NCBI GenBank assembly: GCA_021432605.1
Contig: MU271159.1
Location: forward strand, 248,001 to 312,000
Direction: 5' to 3'
Source: Coniochaeta sp. PMI_546
Lineage: Eukaryota; Ascomycota; Sordariomycetes; Coniochaetales; Coniochaetaceae
Length of the DNA: 64,000 bases
In this document: positions 55,648 to 64,000 of the stretch, one piece after another
Numbering within the stretch: position 1 is the stretch's first letter
Layout: the number at the start of each line of letters is the position of its first letter
Program-made: the position numbers and the translations under genes
Notes under the pieces: generated by a model
Database searches by the model: none
The model's input: only the letters and a program-made list of their open reading frames with translations
What the model was told of the DNA's origin: nothing

Positions 55648-56272
55648 ATGGCAACATCAATACCCTCAATAGCCTGCCTAGGCGTAATAGGCCGTAACGT
55701 GAGAAGTCGTCACTGCTCGCCTTTTGGAAGTGGCTAACGAAGTACTCAAACAGAACAACCCTCTCCACATTACAATCTTCCCCTCCTACGACCCCAAAAC
55801 CAACACAGCCTCGACACCCGTGCGGACGCCGCTTCAATTCTCACTCCTCCTCTCCAGCAGTCTGGACGTCTTCGATCTCCGGCTACGCAGGACCGCGGGT
55901 GCATCCGTCAGCGGTGACCTGGGCCTGCTGCACGCCATAGACGAGCGACTAGCCGTGTACGGCTTCGAGACCAACACCGGCACGCGTTTCGTGGTTGTCG
56001 TCGATATGCGGGGACGCAGAGCCGACGCCCGGGTCGCTTCCGTCAAGGGCGGTGCGGCAGCCGCAGTCGTGGGACTGAGAGAGGGCGAGATGAAGCCCGT
56101 CTTCAAGGCCATGCAGACCGCCTACGTGAAGCTCCTGCAGAACCCCTTCTACGACCCCGACGAGCACTCGCCGCCGACCGGAGTCGGTGGCAAGAGGATC
56201 ACGAGCAGGTTGTTTGCGGAGGATATGAGGAGGATTGGTGAGACGTGGATACCCGGCGTCACGAGCTTATGA
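55648..56272 (+). CDS. TRAPP complex subunit 2-like (Tca17/TRAPPC2L, sedlin family)
   Basis: Exons 55648-55698 and 55754-56272, 55-bp intron (189 aa). A conserved short first exon (MATSIPSIACLGVIGRN) joins NNPLHITIFPS, the typical longin/sedlin start. Further family signals are LQFSLLLSSSLDVFDLRL, GLLHAIDERLAVYGFETNTG, RFVVVVDMRG, and the C-terminal helix AMQTAYVKLLQNPFYDPDEH. TRAPPC2L/Tca17 helps assemble TRAPP II, a Rab exchange factor acting at the Golgi. The loop around 115-130 (Ala/Arg-rich) is longer than in animals, as usual in moulds. Confidence 0.9.
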
Positions 56273-56564
56273 TGGGATGACGAGAATTGGGCATTGATAC
56301 GGCGTTCAAGGAGGGGATCATCTTGGAGAAGAGACGGCGTTCAGCATTGTTTTGTCGGACCACACTATTGAGTTGGGGATTTGTCTCATTCTTTGCTGGT
56401 AAGCATCGAATATAACATCGGCTGCATCATCGTCCGCATTTTCGCCACGTTGCGTCTCCTCAGGTCATGGCAACGAGGGCATATCCGGACAAATCTGGAA
56501 CCGGTAGATGACATTGAGCACTGTCGCCAGGTTTTGCTACAAGCTTAAGTATACCCGGCTTCTC

Positions 56565-58179
56565 TCAATCTCCATTACTCAAGGCAAAAGTCTCGAACGG
56601 CACCCCTTCTAACCCTTCCCACCCCTGCCCCTCAGTCCTCACCACCTCCGCCCAACCACGCACCAGTGCCCTCCAATAGCACACTTCAGCAGCAGGACTG
56701 AAATAACCCCCGCCGACAAACATCTCCCTCTGTCTCCGCGCGATTCCCTCCGCCACATGCGGATGATCCTCCAGCCACCCGATCGTATCCTCCAAATCCG
56801 ACCAGTCCGGCGCCACAAACACAATATTTGCCTCCTCGGGCGCAAACTCCCGAGGCCAACTCTTCCTCACCCTCTCGCTCGGCATCCAGATCTTCTTCCC
56901 CCCACTCTTTCCATCCCCAGCCGTCCCGGCCCCCGACTTCCGCCCATCATGAGCCCCAACCACAGCAGCGGCCCCACCCCGAGCCGTCCCCGCCTTCTTC
57001 TTGGCACCCTGCCGTCCCTCGCTTCCACCACCCCCTCCGGCCCCCAGCAGCGTGCCCGAGAACACCGGCCGGACGAGGTGAGTAGTATGCTGCATCCACA
57101 CAATCGGCGTCGTGACCGTCACGCTCCCGCACATCTGCAGGAACTGGAAGCGCCCGCTGTACGCGATTCCCTCCGTGTGCACTACGTACCTGTACCTGCA
57201 AAAGTCCTCTATCCTGATCGCGTTGCTGGCGTTACCGGCCTCCCACCTGAGGGCCTCCACGTCGGCCCAGTCCCAGGTCTTCTCCCTGGCGGCCTTTAGT
57301 AGGTTCTGGCGCAGCCGCGGGTTGTGCACCGAGTTGAACCAGGTGGTGCCCCGCCACACGGCCTTGGGGATCTTCTTGCCGAAGGGGAGGGAGGATTCGA
57401 TGGTGGTTATGGCGGTGGCGGCGCGGGAGACGGAGCCGATGAAGGGCAGCGGCCAGGACCAGAAGGAGAAGTGCGGCATGAGGAAGTTGCGGGTACCCGG
57501 GGAGGACTGGGAGCGGTCGGCGGGGCGGGAGTAGGACCAGGAGGTCCCGAAGGGGGAGTCTTGGAAGTTGAGGGAGAAGATTGTGTCTGGCAGCGGGGTA
57601 GGTGAGGTTATCAGGGCGCGGTGGAGTTGGTGGAGGGCTGCTGTGCGGGACTGCGGTGATGGAGACGAGTGTCAGTGCTTTGATGCTTCTGGGAGAGCAG
57701 GTTGAGGGTTCAGTTTCGGGGGGCATTGTGGGACGGCATACATTCACCATCTCAGTTGACAGGTCGGCTCGCCTCTGGGCGTGGATGATGTAGAGCTAGG
57801 GTTGGAAGTCAGCCTATGCGATGATTTTCATGACTGACAGCGGCCATAGCTCATTCACACGCACCTGTCCGTCTTTTATCCTGCCCTGCAATGGCCCCGA
57901 ATCGCCCGTCTGCTTGAGTGCGAAGGGCCCCTGGGCCACAGCATCGTCAATCTCCTTCGTCAGCCCAGGGAAGGCAGCATCGCATTGCTCCGCGTCAAGA
58001 CTCAGGTTTCTGAGCAGGTCGGGGGATAGAGTCCATGGCTTCCTTGTCACTGCTGCTCGCACAGCATGTGTGGGAGTTCGCGAGACGAAGAATAAGCAGT
58101 AGAGCGCGAGACAGCACCCCAGAAGCAGAGTGCCCTGTCTTATCCGGCGGCTACGTCTCACTCTTAATTTCTCGCCCAT
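56565..58179 (-). CDS. GT90 (CAP10/capsule-type) glycosyltransferase
   Basis: Exons 58179-57865, 57795-57748 (48 bp) and 57650-56565, all phase 0 (482 aa). The N-terminus is basic, followed by one membrane span (GTLLLGCCLALYCLFFVSRT), giving a type II Golgi protein. The catalytic domain follows the CAP10/GT90 pattern: LNFQDSPFGTSWSYSR, FSFWSWPLPFIGSV, KIPKAVWRGTTWFNSVHNP, RIEDFCRYRYVVHTEGIAYS, SGRFQFLQMCGSVTVT. A Gly/Ala/Lys-rich insert at about residues 330-385 is unusual and probably disordered. GT90 enzymes add xylose or related sugars to glycans; in fungi they contribute to capsule or wall polysaccharides. Confidence 0.9.
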
Positions 58180-59327
58180 GCTGGTAGTCCGCGCTGCTCA
58201 TACAGCGCCCACGGCAGTCGTTGAAGGGTACCAATGGGCCATTCACACCAGAGGCTACGAATATGTAGGGAAGATTACATGAAGGCCTCAAACCATCGTA
58301 GATGACACTGGTTGCCATCGCCCATCTGCAAGATTTAGCACAGCTACATAGCTACAAACATTACACCCCCAGGGCCATCTCCCCGCATCATGCGACGCCG
58401 AATGCTGTCCTCGATGAAGGAGGGTAGCATAACAGGATGATGAACGACCAGGGATATCACCTACCCCCAGACTTCACCGGCGGCACATGCTCCGGCCCCA
58501 CCCCGGATTGGAAGACCACCCTCAGTCATTATGTTTGCAACGTCACCGTATCGAGCGCTGTCATTGGCCCCTCCCCGGCCCTTCCGATCGCCGGTTAATC
58601 GGCATTTGAACTTGCGCAGGCGTCTCCAACGCGAACTGTGACAGGACCGCCATTATTCTCCGATCATATCGAGAGGTGTGTCTTGATTTGTCTGTGTAAC
58701 GCTATATCATCTGATAAAATCTTTCTCGAGGGATACACACATCCAAGCGAGGTACAGACCCCCGTTTCAAGTTTTGCGTGAGAGATCGAATCGCATCGGG
58801 GATGCGAAGCGAGGGTTGTGTCTTCCTCCGCATTTCTGCCGCCAATCATCTTACACGGCGATACCCTGCCAGTTGCATGGCGACGCGCAACGGACCAGGT
58901 TCCCCGGAAAGACCTTGAAAGTCACCCGTCGCGCCGTCGTTCCTGTCTTGATCGCCAAAGTGTTGTGCCTGTGCCTTGCATGTTGGACTGGCAGTTCATA
59001 TAGCCATTGATAACTCGGCGATACCCGTGGTCGCCGGAAGCTTGACCTTACAGCAGCTTTCTATTGGCGAGTATTGTGCGGCAAGTATGTGAACCTAGTA
59101 GCAGATTTTCACATGCATCCGAGCAGCGAGCCAGCGAGCCCTCTCAGCAGCATCGGAACAGATTGGACGCTCTGAAGACGATGACATCGCGCGTGGCCGG
59201 TCCCTCAAAACCCATACCACGTACGGCATATTATCGAAGCCATCTGAAGCTTCTTCACCCTCGCATGTCCACATACTCACAGGTGTTTGAGCAAATACAC
59301 GGCCAGCCTTGGGAGAAACCCTCGTTT
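58180..59327. other. intergenic, 1.1 kb
   Basis: GT90 promoter and the 3' flank of the AFG1-like gene. No other gene seen. Confidence 0.5.
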
Positions 59328-61238
59328 TCATACTATCCGTCCAGCCACCTGCCTCTCCTCCTCCCTCCTCCTCAACTCCGCAACATTCCTACCCTCCAGC
59401 CCAACAGGCCCCTCCAACTCCACGACGGGGCCAAGCCGCACATCTCCCCGCGCAATCCTCACCGTGTCTCTCGTGTCAATCCTCAACGGTCTCGAGACCT
59501 CGCTGCCCTCCCAGTGCCTCGCCTCCAGCGGGACAGGCGTCCACCACTCCCCCGTCCTGGCATGCCACCGCTCGCTGCACATCTCCCACAACCTGCTCTC
59601 CGCGCGCATATAAGCGAACCGCTCGTCCTCACCGGTGAAGGCGCCCGCGTTGGTGAAGTCGACTTTCCTACCGATGTCTTCCTGCTCCGACCCGAAATCC
59701 GAATCCTGGTCGGGGTTGTAGGTTGATATGTTGGGACGGAAGGGCGATGTCTGGTCCTGAAAGACCTCCGATATGGTTTCGGAGTAAACCGCGTCGCTGT
59801 CGTCGACTGGGTTGCCGGAGCCGGAGAGGGGAGAGGAGCGTCGCGTCTCTGGGAAGAAGAGGTCGTCGGGACCGGCCTGCGCGCGGATGACGAGCTTGCA
59901 GCGCGATTCATACAGGGCGTCGAGGAAGGTGATGAAGCGGCGGGCTTCGTTCTTCATGGACAATGGTAGGACTGGTATGTTGTCGATGATGAAGGTGTGA
60001 TAGTTCGAGGCGAGCGTGATGTAGTCGGCCGGCCCGAAGGAGTGGACCAGCTCCGTGAAATCCCAGAGTGAGACCCCGTCGTGTTGGCGAGGAACATGGA
60101 CGGGTCTGCCGTAGACGACGAGCCTTTGAGGTTGCCAGGCTGCCTGTCCCGCACCAGACACCAGCGCATGCCATTCTTCTGCATTTTCTGAACCGATGAA
60201 ATACTTTGCCGGACGCTTGACACCTTCCTTCTCCTCCGGGGCCGGTTCCTCGTTCACGTCATTACCCAAACCCTCAAGCCCAGCTTCCAGATCCTTCGTA
60301 CCCGTGCCCATCACCTCAACCGCCTCCCGCCTCCTCCAATCTTTCCCACCCTCTATATGCCAGAACTCACACCGCGCCTTGAGCACCTCCAGAAACGCAG
60401 CAAAGTCGCTCGTGCCCCCAAACAACTCCCCCTTCTGCTTCCTCCTCCCGAGCCCAAGCATCTGCCCCAATCCACCGCGCGGCACACCGTACTCCCCACT
60501 CGCCCTCTCGAGCTCCTCCGGCATCCGATTGCTGCTCGCCACCAGCACGCCCCCAAGCTGAAAAAACACCACAAACAGATTCCCCAGAATCTTACTCGCC
60601 GCCCTGTCCGGCAGCTGGAACTCATCAAGGAACAAAATGGGCGACTTCTCAATCATCTCCTTGGCCATCCAGAGGAGAGAGTACTCCCCCTGCTCCGGCG
60701 ACGCGGACTTGCGGTACGTCTCCAGCCGACTGAAGGCATACAGCATGAAGGTGTTGAAGTGCCACCTCCTCTTCCTACTCGTCGGCAGGCCCTCGGCCAG
60801 GAGGTCCAGCAGCATGGACTTGCCCGTCCCCACGTCGCCGGACAGGAACAGGCCCTTGGGCGAGTCGATCTCCAGCGCCGACTGGTGGGAGGTCAGGACC
60901 CGGGTCAGGGCCAGGCTGCCCCCCGCCGGCGGCTGCTGGCGGCCCTTGAGCAGGCGGGAGAAGAACGGGTTGCGCCATATTGGGTGGGACGGCACGGCCA
61001 GTTGTTCCTGAGAGGGGTCTGGTTTTGGGCTGGCGGAGTCGATGGCCTGGGTGAGTGCGTTGAGCCGGGAGCGGTACTCTGTCTGAGGGGAGTAGTCTTT
61101 TAGGCGCTCGTAGAGCTTCTGCAGGTGGTGCGCTAGGCGGTGCTGGGCGAGGTCTGGGCTGCAGACGCCCGTTGCTACGAGGGATTGGTATTTTATTAGG
61201 GGGTCTGTTATGGTGAGCGACGAGGCGAGGCGGGACAT
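59328..61238 (-). CDS. afg1: AFG1-like mitochondrial AAA-type ATPase
   Basis: Single exon, 636 aa. Seen: an N-terminal segment with DPLIKYQSLVATGV; the Walker A loop FLSGDVGTGKSMLLDLL; KRRWHFNTFMLYAFSRLE; the Walker B ILFLDEFQLPDRAA; a sensor-like GGVLVASSNRMPEEL; and the family C-terminal motif LVHSFGPADYITLASNYHTF with FITFLDALYESRCKLVI. AFG1/LACE1 sits in mitochondria and helps degrade or handle complex IV subunits. The protein is longer than yeast Afg1 because of low-complexity inserts around residue 330 and near 470-500. The N-terminus looks only weakly like a presequence. Confidence 0.93.
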   Translation of the reverse strand: MSRLASSLTITDPLIKYQSLVATGVCSPDLAQHRLAHHLQKLYERLKDYSPQTEYRSRLNALTQAIDSASPKPDPSQEQLAVPSHPIWRNPFFSRLLKGRQQPPAGGSLALTRVLTSHQSALEIDSPKGLFLSGDVGTGKSMLLDLLAEGLPTSRKRRWHFNTFMLYAFSRLETYRKSASPEQGEYSLLWMAKEMIEKSPILFLDEFQLPDRAASKILGNLFVVFFQLGGVLVASSNRMPEELERASGEYGVPRGGLGQMLGLGRRKQKGELFGGTSDFAAFLEVLKARCEFWHIEGGKDWRRREAVEVMGTGTKDLEAGLEGLGNDVNEEPAPEEKEGVKRPAKYFIGSENAEEWHALVSGAGQAAWQPQRLVVYGRPVHVPRQHDGVSLWDFTELVHSFGPADYITLASNYHTFIIDNIPVLPLSMKNEARRFITFLDALYESRCKLVIRAQAGPDDLFFPETRRSSPLSGSGNPVDDSDAVYSETISEVFQDQTSPFRPNISTYNPDQDSDFGSEQEDIGRKVDFTNAGAFTGEDERFAYMRAESRLWEMCSERWHARTGEWWTPVPLEARHWEGSEVSRPLRIDTRDTVRIARGDVRLGPVVELEGPVGLEGRNVAELRRREEERQVAGRIV

Positions 61239-61868
61239 GGTGGAGTGGCCTCGGTGACGGACTCGAGCAATGAAAGCGGGATGTTACATGTGAGGTGAGG
61301 TCTAAATAATTAAGTCACTCAGGACTGTGATATCAAATGTTATGTACTATTTGCATATATGTATGACAGGAGAGAAAGTTGAGAAAGGGAGTTGCGAAAG
61401 GTGAACCGTCAATCATCTTGGCGCCGATATGTGTACCCCGAGGTCTTGGTGCCGATCGTCTTGCTCCACGTTTACGGTGAAGGAGTCCTCTTGACGTCAA
61501 GACTAGCACACCGCAGGTGAAGCAGGACTCCACACCTTAAAATGAGATCGGTCTACCACGTGACCGACATTTTGATGACCAAAGAAGAGATTGGCATGCG
61601 AACGAGAGGTAATGAGGTTTGCTGTCTAGATTGCTAACAGGAGGTATACATCATCATAATTTATCAAAGGGTGAAGAAGATTCGTTAGTAGTCATATGGC
61701 CTGTCCTTTATGTAGATATCACTGCTCAACCACAGACCATGTATATAACCGTGAAAGCCTTCTAAAAAGTGGGATGTTGAAGTGAAAGCTCACCTGGTAA
61801 TCTTGGTCGTATCGGTATAAGAGACCTCGACAAGTTTAGGGAAAGAAAGGGAGAGCGAGAGAGACAAC
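61239..61868. other. intergenic
   Basis: AFG1 promoter and the HET gene 3' flank. Nothing else recognised. Confidence 0.5.
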
Positions 61869-63863
61869 CTAAACAAGTCTCATGAGTTCGACATCTCTCG
61901 CCCCAGACCTCCTGAGCTCCGCGGCTTCGCCTCGCATGAGTCCAATAACGAAACACACGCCGACGTGAACAAGTGTGGAACCCTCTCTGCGGAGAACAAC
62001 CGGGAAAGACGAGCCATGCAGAATGCAGACTGTGTCGCCAGGTATGGTGTTCAGAGGACAGCGTCCGACCAGTCCGCTTTCAGTTTCGAAGAAGCGCCAC
62101 CTCTTGCGGACCAGGGTCATGTCAAAGATGACCGCCGCGCTCTCAGGGCGCTCTTGGAAAGCTCCATTGAGAAAGCTGTCGCGCCATCCATGGCTTGGAC
62201 CGCTGTAGCCTGGAAAGAAGGCTTCGATGAAGGACCTCTCCCACGTGTCGCTGTCGCTGTCGCTGTCGGAGCCCAGAGGCTCCAGCCCAAGAGCGACAAG
62301 GTGTTGATCAATGTGCTCTGGATCCGCGCTCATGAGGAACTCCAGCAGGTGGAAAGCGAAGAAGACGTATGACTCGTCCATGACATCTGTGGGGTCCAGG
62401 CGAACTGTGCGTAAAATCCTCTGCAACGGAGGCATGGCTGCCTCGTCTGCACGGGCCTTGTCGCGTGCCACGATGTCTTCGAAGTACTTTAGCATGGAGC
62501 CGTCAAACCAGGTGTCTTCGTGCGGTGCTCTCTCGGTTCTAGTAACTGTCTCTAGCTTAAGGCCTGTAACTACGAGATTTGCGCCAGATACAAAGGCCAT
62601 AGGGGTACCGGGATTGAAGACATCACGATCAGCCTCGGCGCCCTCGGGCATCGCACCGGCAATCGACTTGGACGACTCCTCGGGATAGTTTGGAGCCCAG
62701 GAAGGGAAGCCGTCGGCATTGTCGTAGACTCCCTGGCCTGCGTAGAATAGAAAGAACAACGCTGGGAGCCTTACTTCGGTGGCACAGGCCGGGTACGTTG
62801 CGAGCAGAGCCGAGACGTAGTCGCGATACACATCCGCAACGGACTTTGATTTGGAATAGTCCGGAGTAACGTGCATTCGAGACAAGCTCATCAGGCCGTA
62901 AACGTGGTCCTTTCTGTCCGTTGCTCGGAGCCCACGGCCCATGAGCGACATCACCAGCCCATCACTTGCCGTCTGATCTCCGGATGCTATTCGGTCAGCT
63001 CTCAGCCGTCCGGCATGAATCTTCTGGAGGATCGTCCAATCCATAAAGGTCGAGCACAGCAGGTTCCAAATCGTCGTCCCCAGGAGAAAATCCGGACATG
63101 AAATTGCCTTTTCTCGAATACTCTCCTTCAAGAGCTGGAGGCATGTCCACGCCGTCTCAATCGTAGACCAATGGATTGCTGCGCTCTCGGTGCAGATGAC
63201 CAAGTTTCTCGCCAGGGCCGTCTCCTGGAAGATCCAGACCCGCGACCAATACTCAAGATCCAGAAATTTGTACGTGGCATGCCACCTCTCATTGTAGGGG
63301 TAGACATCAGGATCATCTCTTGCCCACGTGTCGTCACAGAGGGAGGCGTTCTTCTCGATCCAGTGCATGCTGAGAAGCTCATCCATCGATAGGTGCGAGG
63401 CCTCTTTGGCGATGAGCTCGTATGTATCGAGAGCCAGATTCGTCAGACTGTCGTCGACGCCTAGATACGACAACACAAGCTCCGCCGATTGATATATCTT
63501 GGCCATGAACTCTATTTGATGATTCCTCTCGTGGACGTCATCCTGATTGATGCAGATGGCGTCTGCCCAGAGCTCGAACGACGCTCTATCCCTCCCAGGA
63601 CAGTGGGCTTCCCAGTGTTTGGTGACATGCCGCAGCGCGTTTGCTAAGTTCACTGTGATCGCCAGAGGCTCCCCGTCCAGGGTGATGGTCTCCGTGAAAG
63701 CGGGATCACCACATACGTAGGAGAGGGCGGTAAATGGGGATGTTGTTTGCGACAAGGCTACGGTCCGCACTGTTGCGGTGATGTTGCCGTCTACATCTAT
63801 GCTAAACTTCAGCAGTCTGATTTCGGACTTCAGAGCATCTAAAGGCTTGTAGCTCGGGTGCAT
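61869..63863 (-). CDS. HET (heterokaryon incompatibility) domain protein
   Basis: Single exon, 664 aa from the ATG at 63863, the first in frame (MHPSYKPLD). The HET domain covers about residues 5-160 with its three blocks: FTALSYVCGD, LWADAICINQDDVHERNHQI, and YWSRVWIFQETALARNLVI. After it come the usual helical middle (MGRGLRATDRKDHVYGLMSL, PDYSKSKSVADVYRDY) and the family C-terminus with GRCPLNTIPGDTVCILHGSS. A run of four Ser-Asp pairs lies at about 545, coded by a hexamer repeat near 62250-62270. HET proteins trigger cell death when unlike individuals fuse, or act more widely in fungal immunity. No partner domain is fused here. Confidence 0.93.
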   Translation of the reverse strand: MHPSYKPLDALKSEIRLLKFSIDVDGNITATVRTVALSQTTSPFTALSYVCGDPAFTETITLDGEPLAITVNLANALRHVTKHWEAHCPGRDRASFELWADAICINQDDVHERNHQIEFMAKIYQSAELVLSYLGVDDSLTNLALDTYELIAKEASHLSMDELLSMHWIEKNASLCDDTWARDDPDVYPYNERWHATYKFLDLEYWSRVWIFQETALARNLVICTESAAIHWSTIETAWTCLQLLKESIREKAISCPDFLLGTTIWNLLCSTFMDWTILQKIHAGRLRADRIASGDQTASDGLVMSLMGRGLRATDRKDHVYGLMSLSRMHVTPDYSKSKSVADVYRDYVSALLATYPACATEVRLPALFFLFYAGQGVYDNADGFPSWAPNYPEESSKSIAGAMPEGAEADRDVFNPGTPMAFVSGANLVVTGLKLETVTRTERAPHEDTWFDGSMLKYFEDIVARDKARADEAAMPPLQRILRTVRLDPTDVMDESYVFFAFHLLEFLMSADPEHIDQHLVALGLEPLGSDSDSDSDTWERSFIEAFFPGYSGPSHGWRDSFLNGAFQERPESAAVIFDMTLVRKRWRFFETESGLVGRCPLNTIPGDTVCILHGSSFPVVLRREGSTLVHVGVCFVIGLMRGEAAELRRSGARDVELMRLV

Positions 63864-64000
63864 GACAGCGCATATCCCGATTAAACTTTCGGTAATCAAA
63901 TCGATGTCGGCTTATAATGGTGGAGATACATGTGTGCACTGTGTATGGTATTCCTGGCAGTTCCGCTACGTACTGTGGTAGTTGCATTGATGGACAAACA
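63864..64000. other. right edge
   Basis: 5' flank of the HET gene; nothing recognised. Confidence 0.4.

Noticed and set aside
56757-57299. 180-aa plus-strand open frame
   Set aside because: Antisense to the GT90 gene in a GC-rich stretch.
60357-61103. 248-aa plus-strand open frame
   Set aside because: Antisense to the AFG1-like ATPase, with low-complexity composition.
1-64000. Transposons, viral relics, rRNA, CRISPR arrays
   Set aside because: No reverse transcriptase, transposase, capsid or integrase text, no long terminal or inverted repeats and no spaced repeat arrays were noticed by eye.

Overview
The window is nuclear DNA of a filamentous ascomycete (Pezizomycotina, probably Sordariomycetes; the class is an inference). 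Genes carry short GT-AG introns, mostly 45-100 bp, at compact spacing. The protein families are typical of moulds: a HET domain protein, fungal STAND-type N-termini, a DUF7580-subtilase, DUF6546, DUF3431 and a PL26 lyase. About 30 genes or gene remains are supported by frame-consistent exons. I see no rRNA, no convincing tRNA, no CRISPR and no recognisable transposon.

Left part (1-13 kb): a STAND-like N-terminal/ubiquitin-like-domain protein; the divergent housekeeping pair mct1 (mitochondrial malonyl-CoA:ACP transacylase) and rrp4 (exosome cap subunit); a five-exon cytochrome P450; an unknown two-repeat protein; and a proline-rich protein with a C-terminal globular domain.

Centre-left (14-19 kb): the most interesting locus. 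A 975-residue DUF7580 + subtilisin (S8) protease with an intact Asp/His/Ser triad is divergently paired, across about 600 bp, with a 314-residue protein that looks like a fungal gasdermin. This is the arrangement known for the Podospora HET-Q2/HET-Q1 cell-death pair: the protease would clip the acidic C-terminal tail of the pore-former.

19-29 kb: two zinc-finger genes (one with a single in-frame TGA), then a stretch of decayed host genes: a LysM protein, a frameshifted fungal protein, an amidase and an internally deleted CmcJ-like oxygenase. 29-35 kb: an unknown protein, a small secreted protein and a secreted cupin.

35.9-38.5 kb: a Rho1-like GTPase with a shortened P-loop, altered switch II and no CaaX box lies directly downstream of a fungal STAND-type N-terminal domain gene. 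A 61-bp intron would join them in frame into one 752-residue HeLo-like-N/Rho fusion. 39-43 kb: a trypsin-like protein that seems to have lost its catalytic residues, and a DUF3431 protein. 43.8-46.6 kb: a secreted PL26 exo-rhamnogalacturonan lyase.

48-64 kb: a short-chain dehydrogenase, a GNAT acetyltransferase with a damaged 5' end, an F-box-like/DUF6546 protein, an unknown protein, then conserved core genes (TRAPPC2L-like, a GT90 glycosyltransferase, the AFG1-like ATPase) and finally a HET domain protein. The picture is blocks of conserved genes interleaved with accessory blocks rich in self/non-self and cell-death type proteins.
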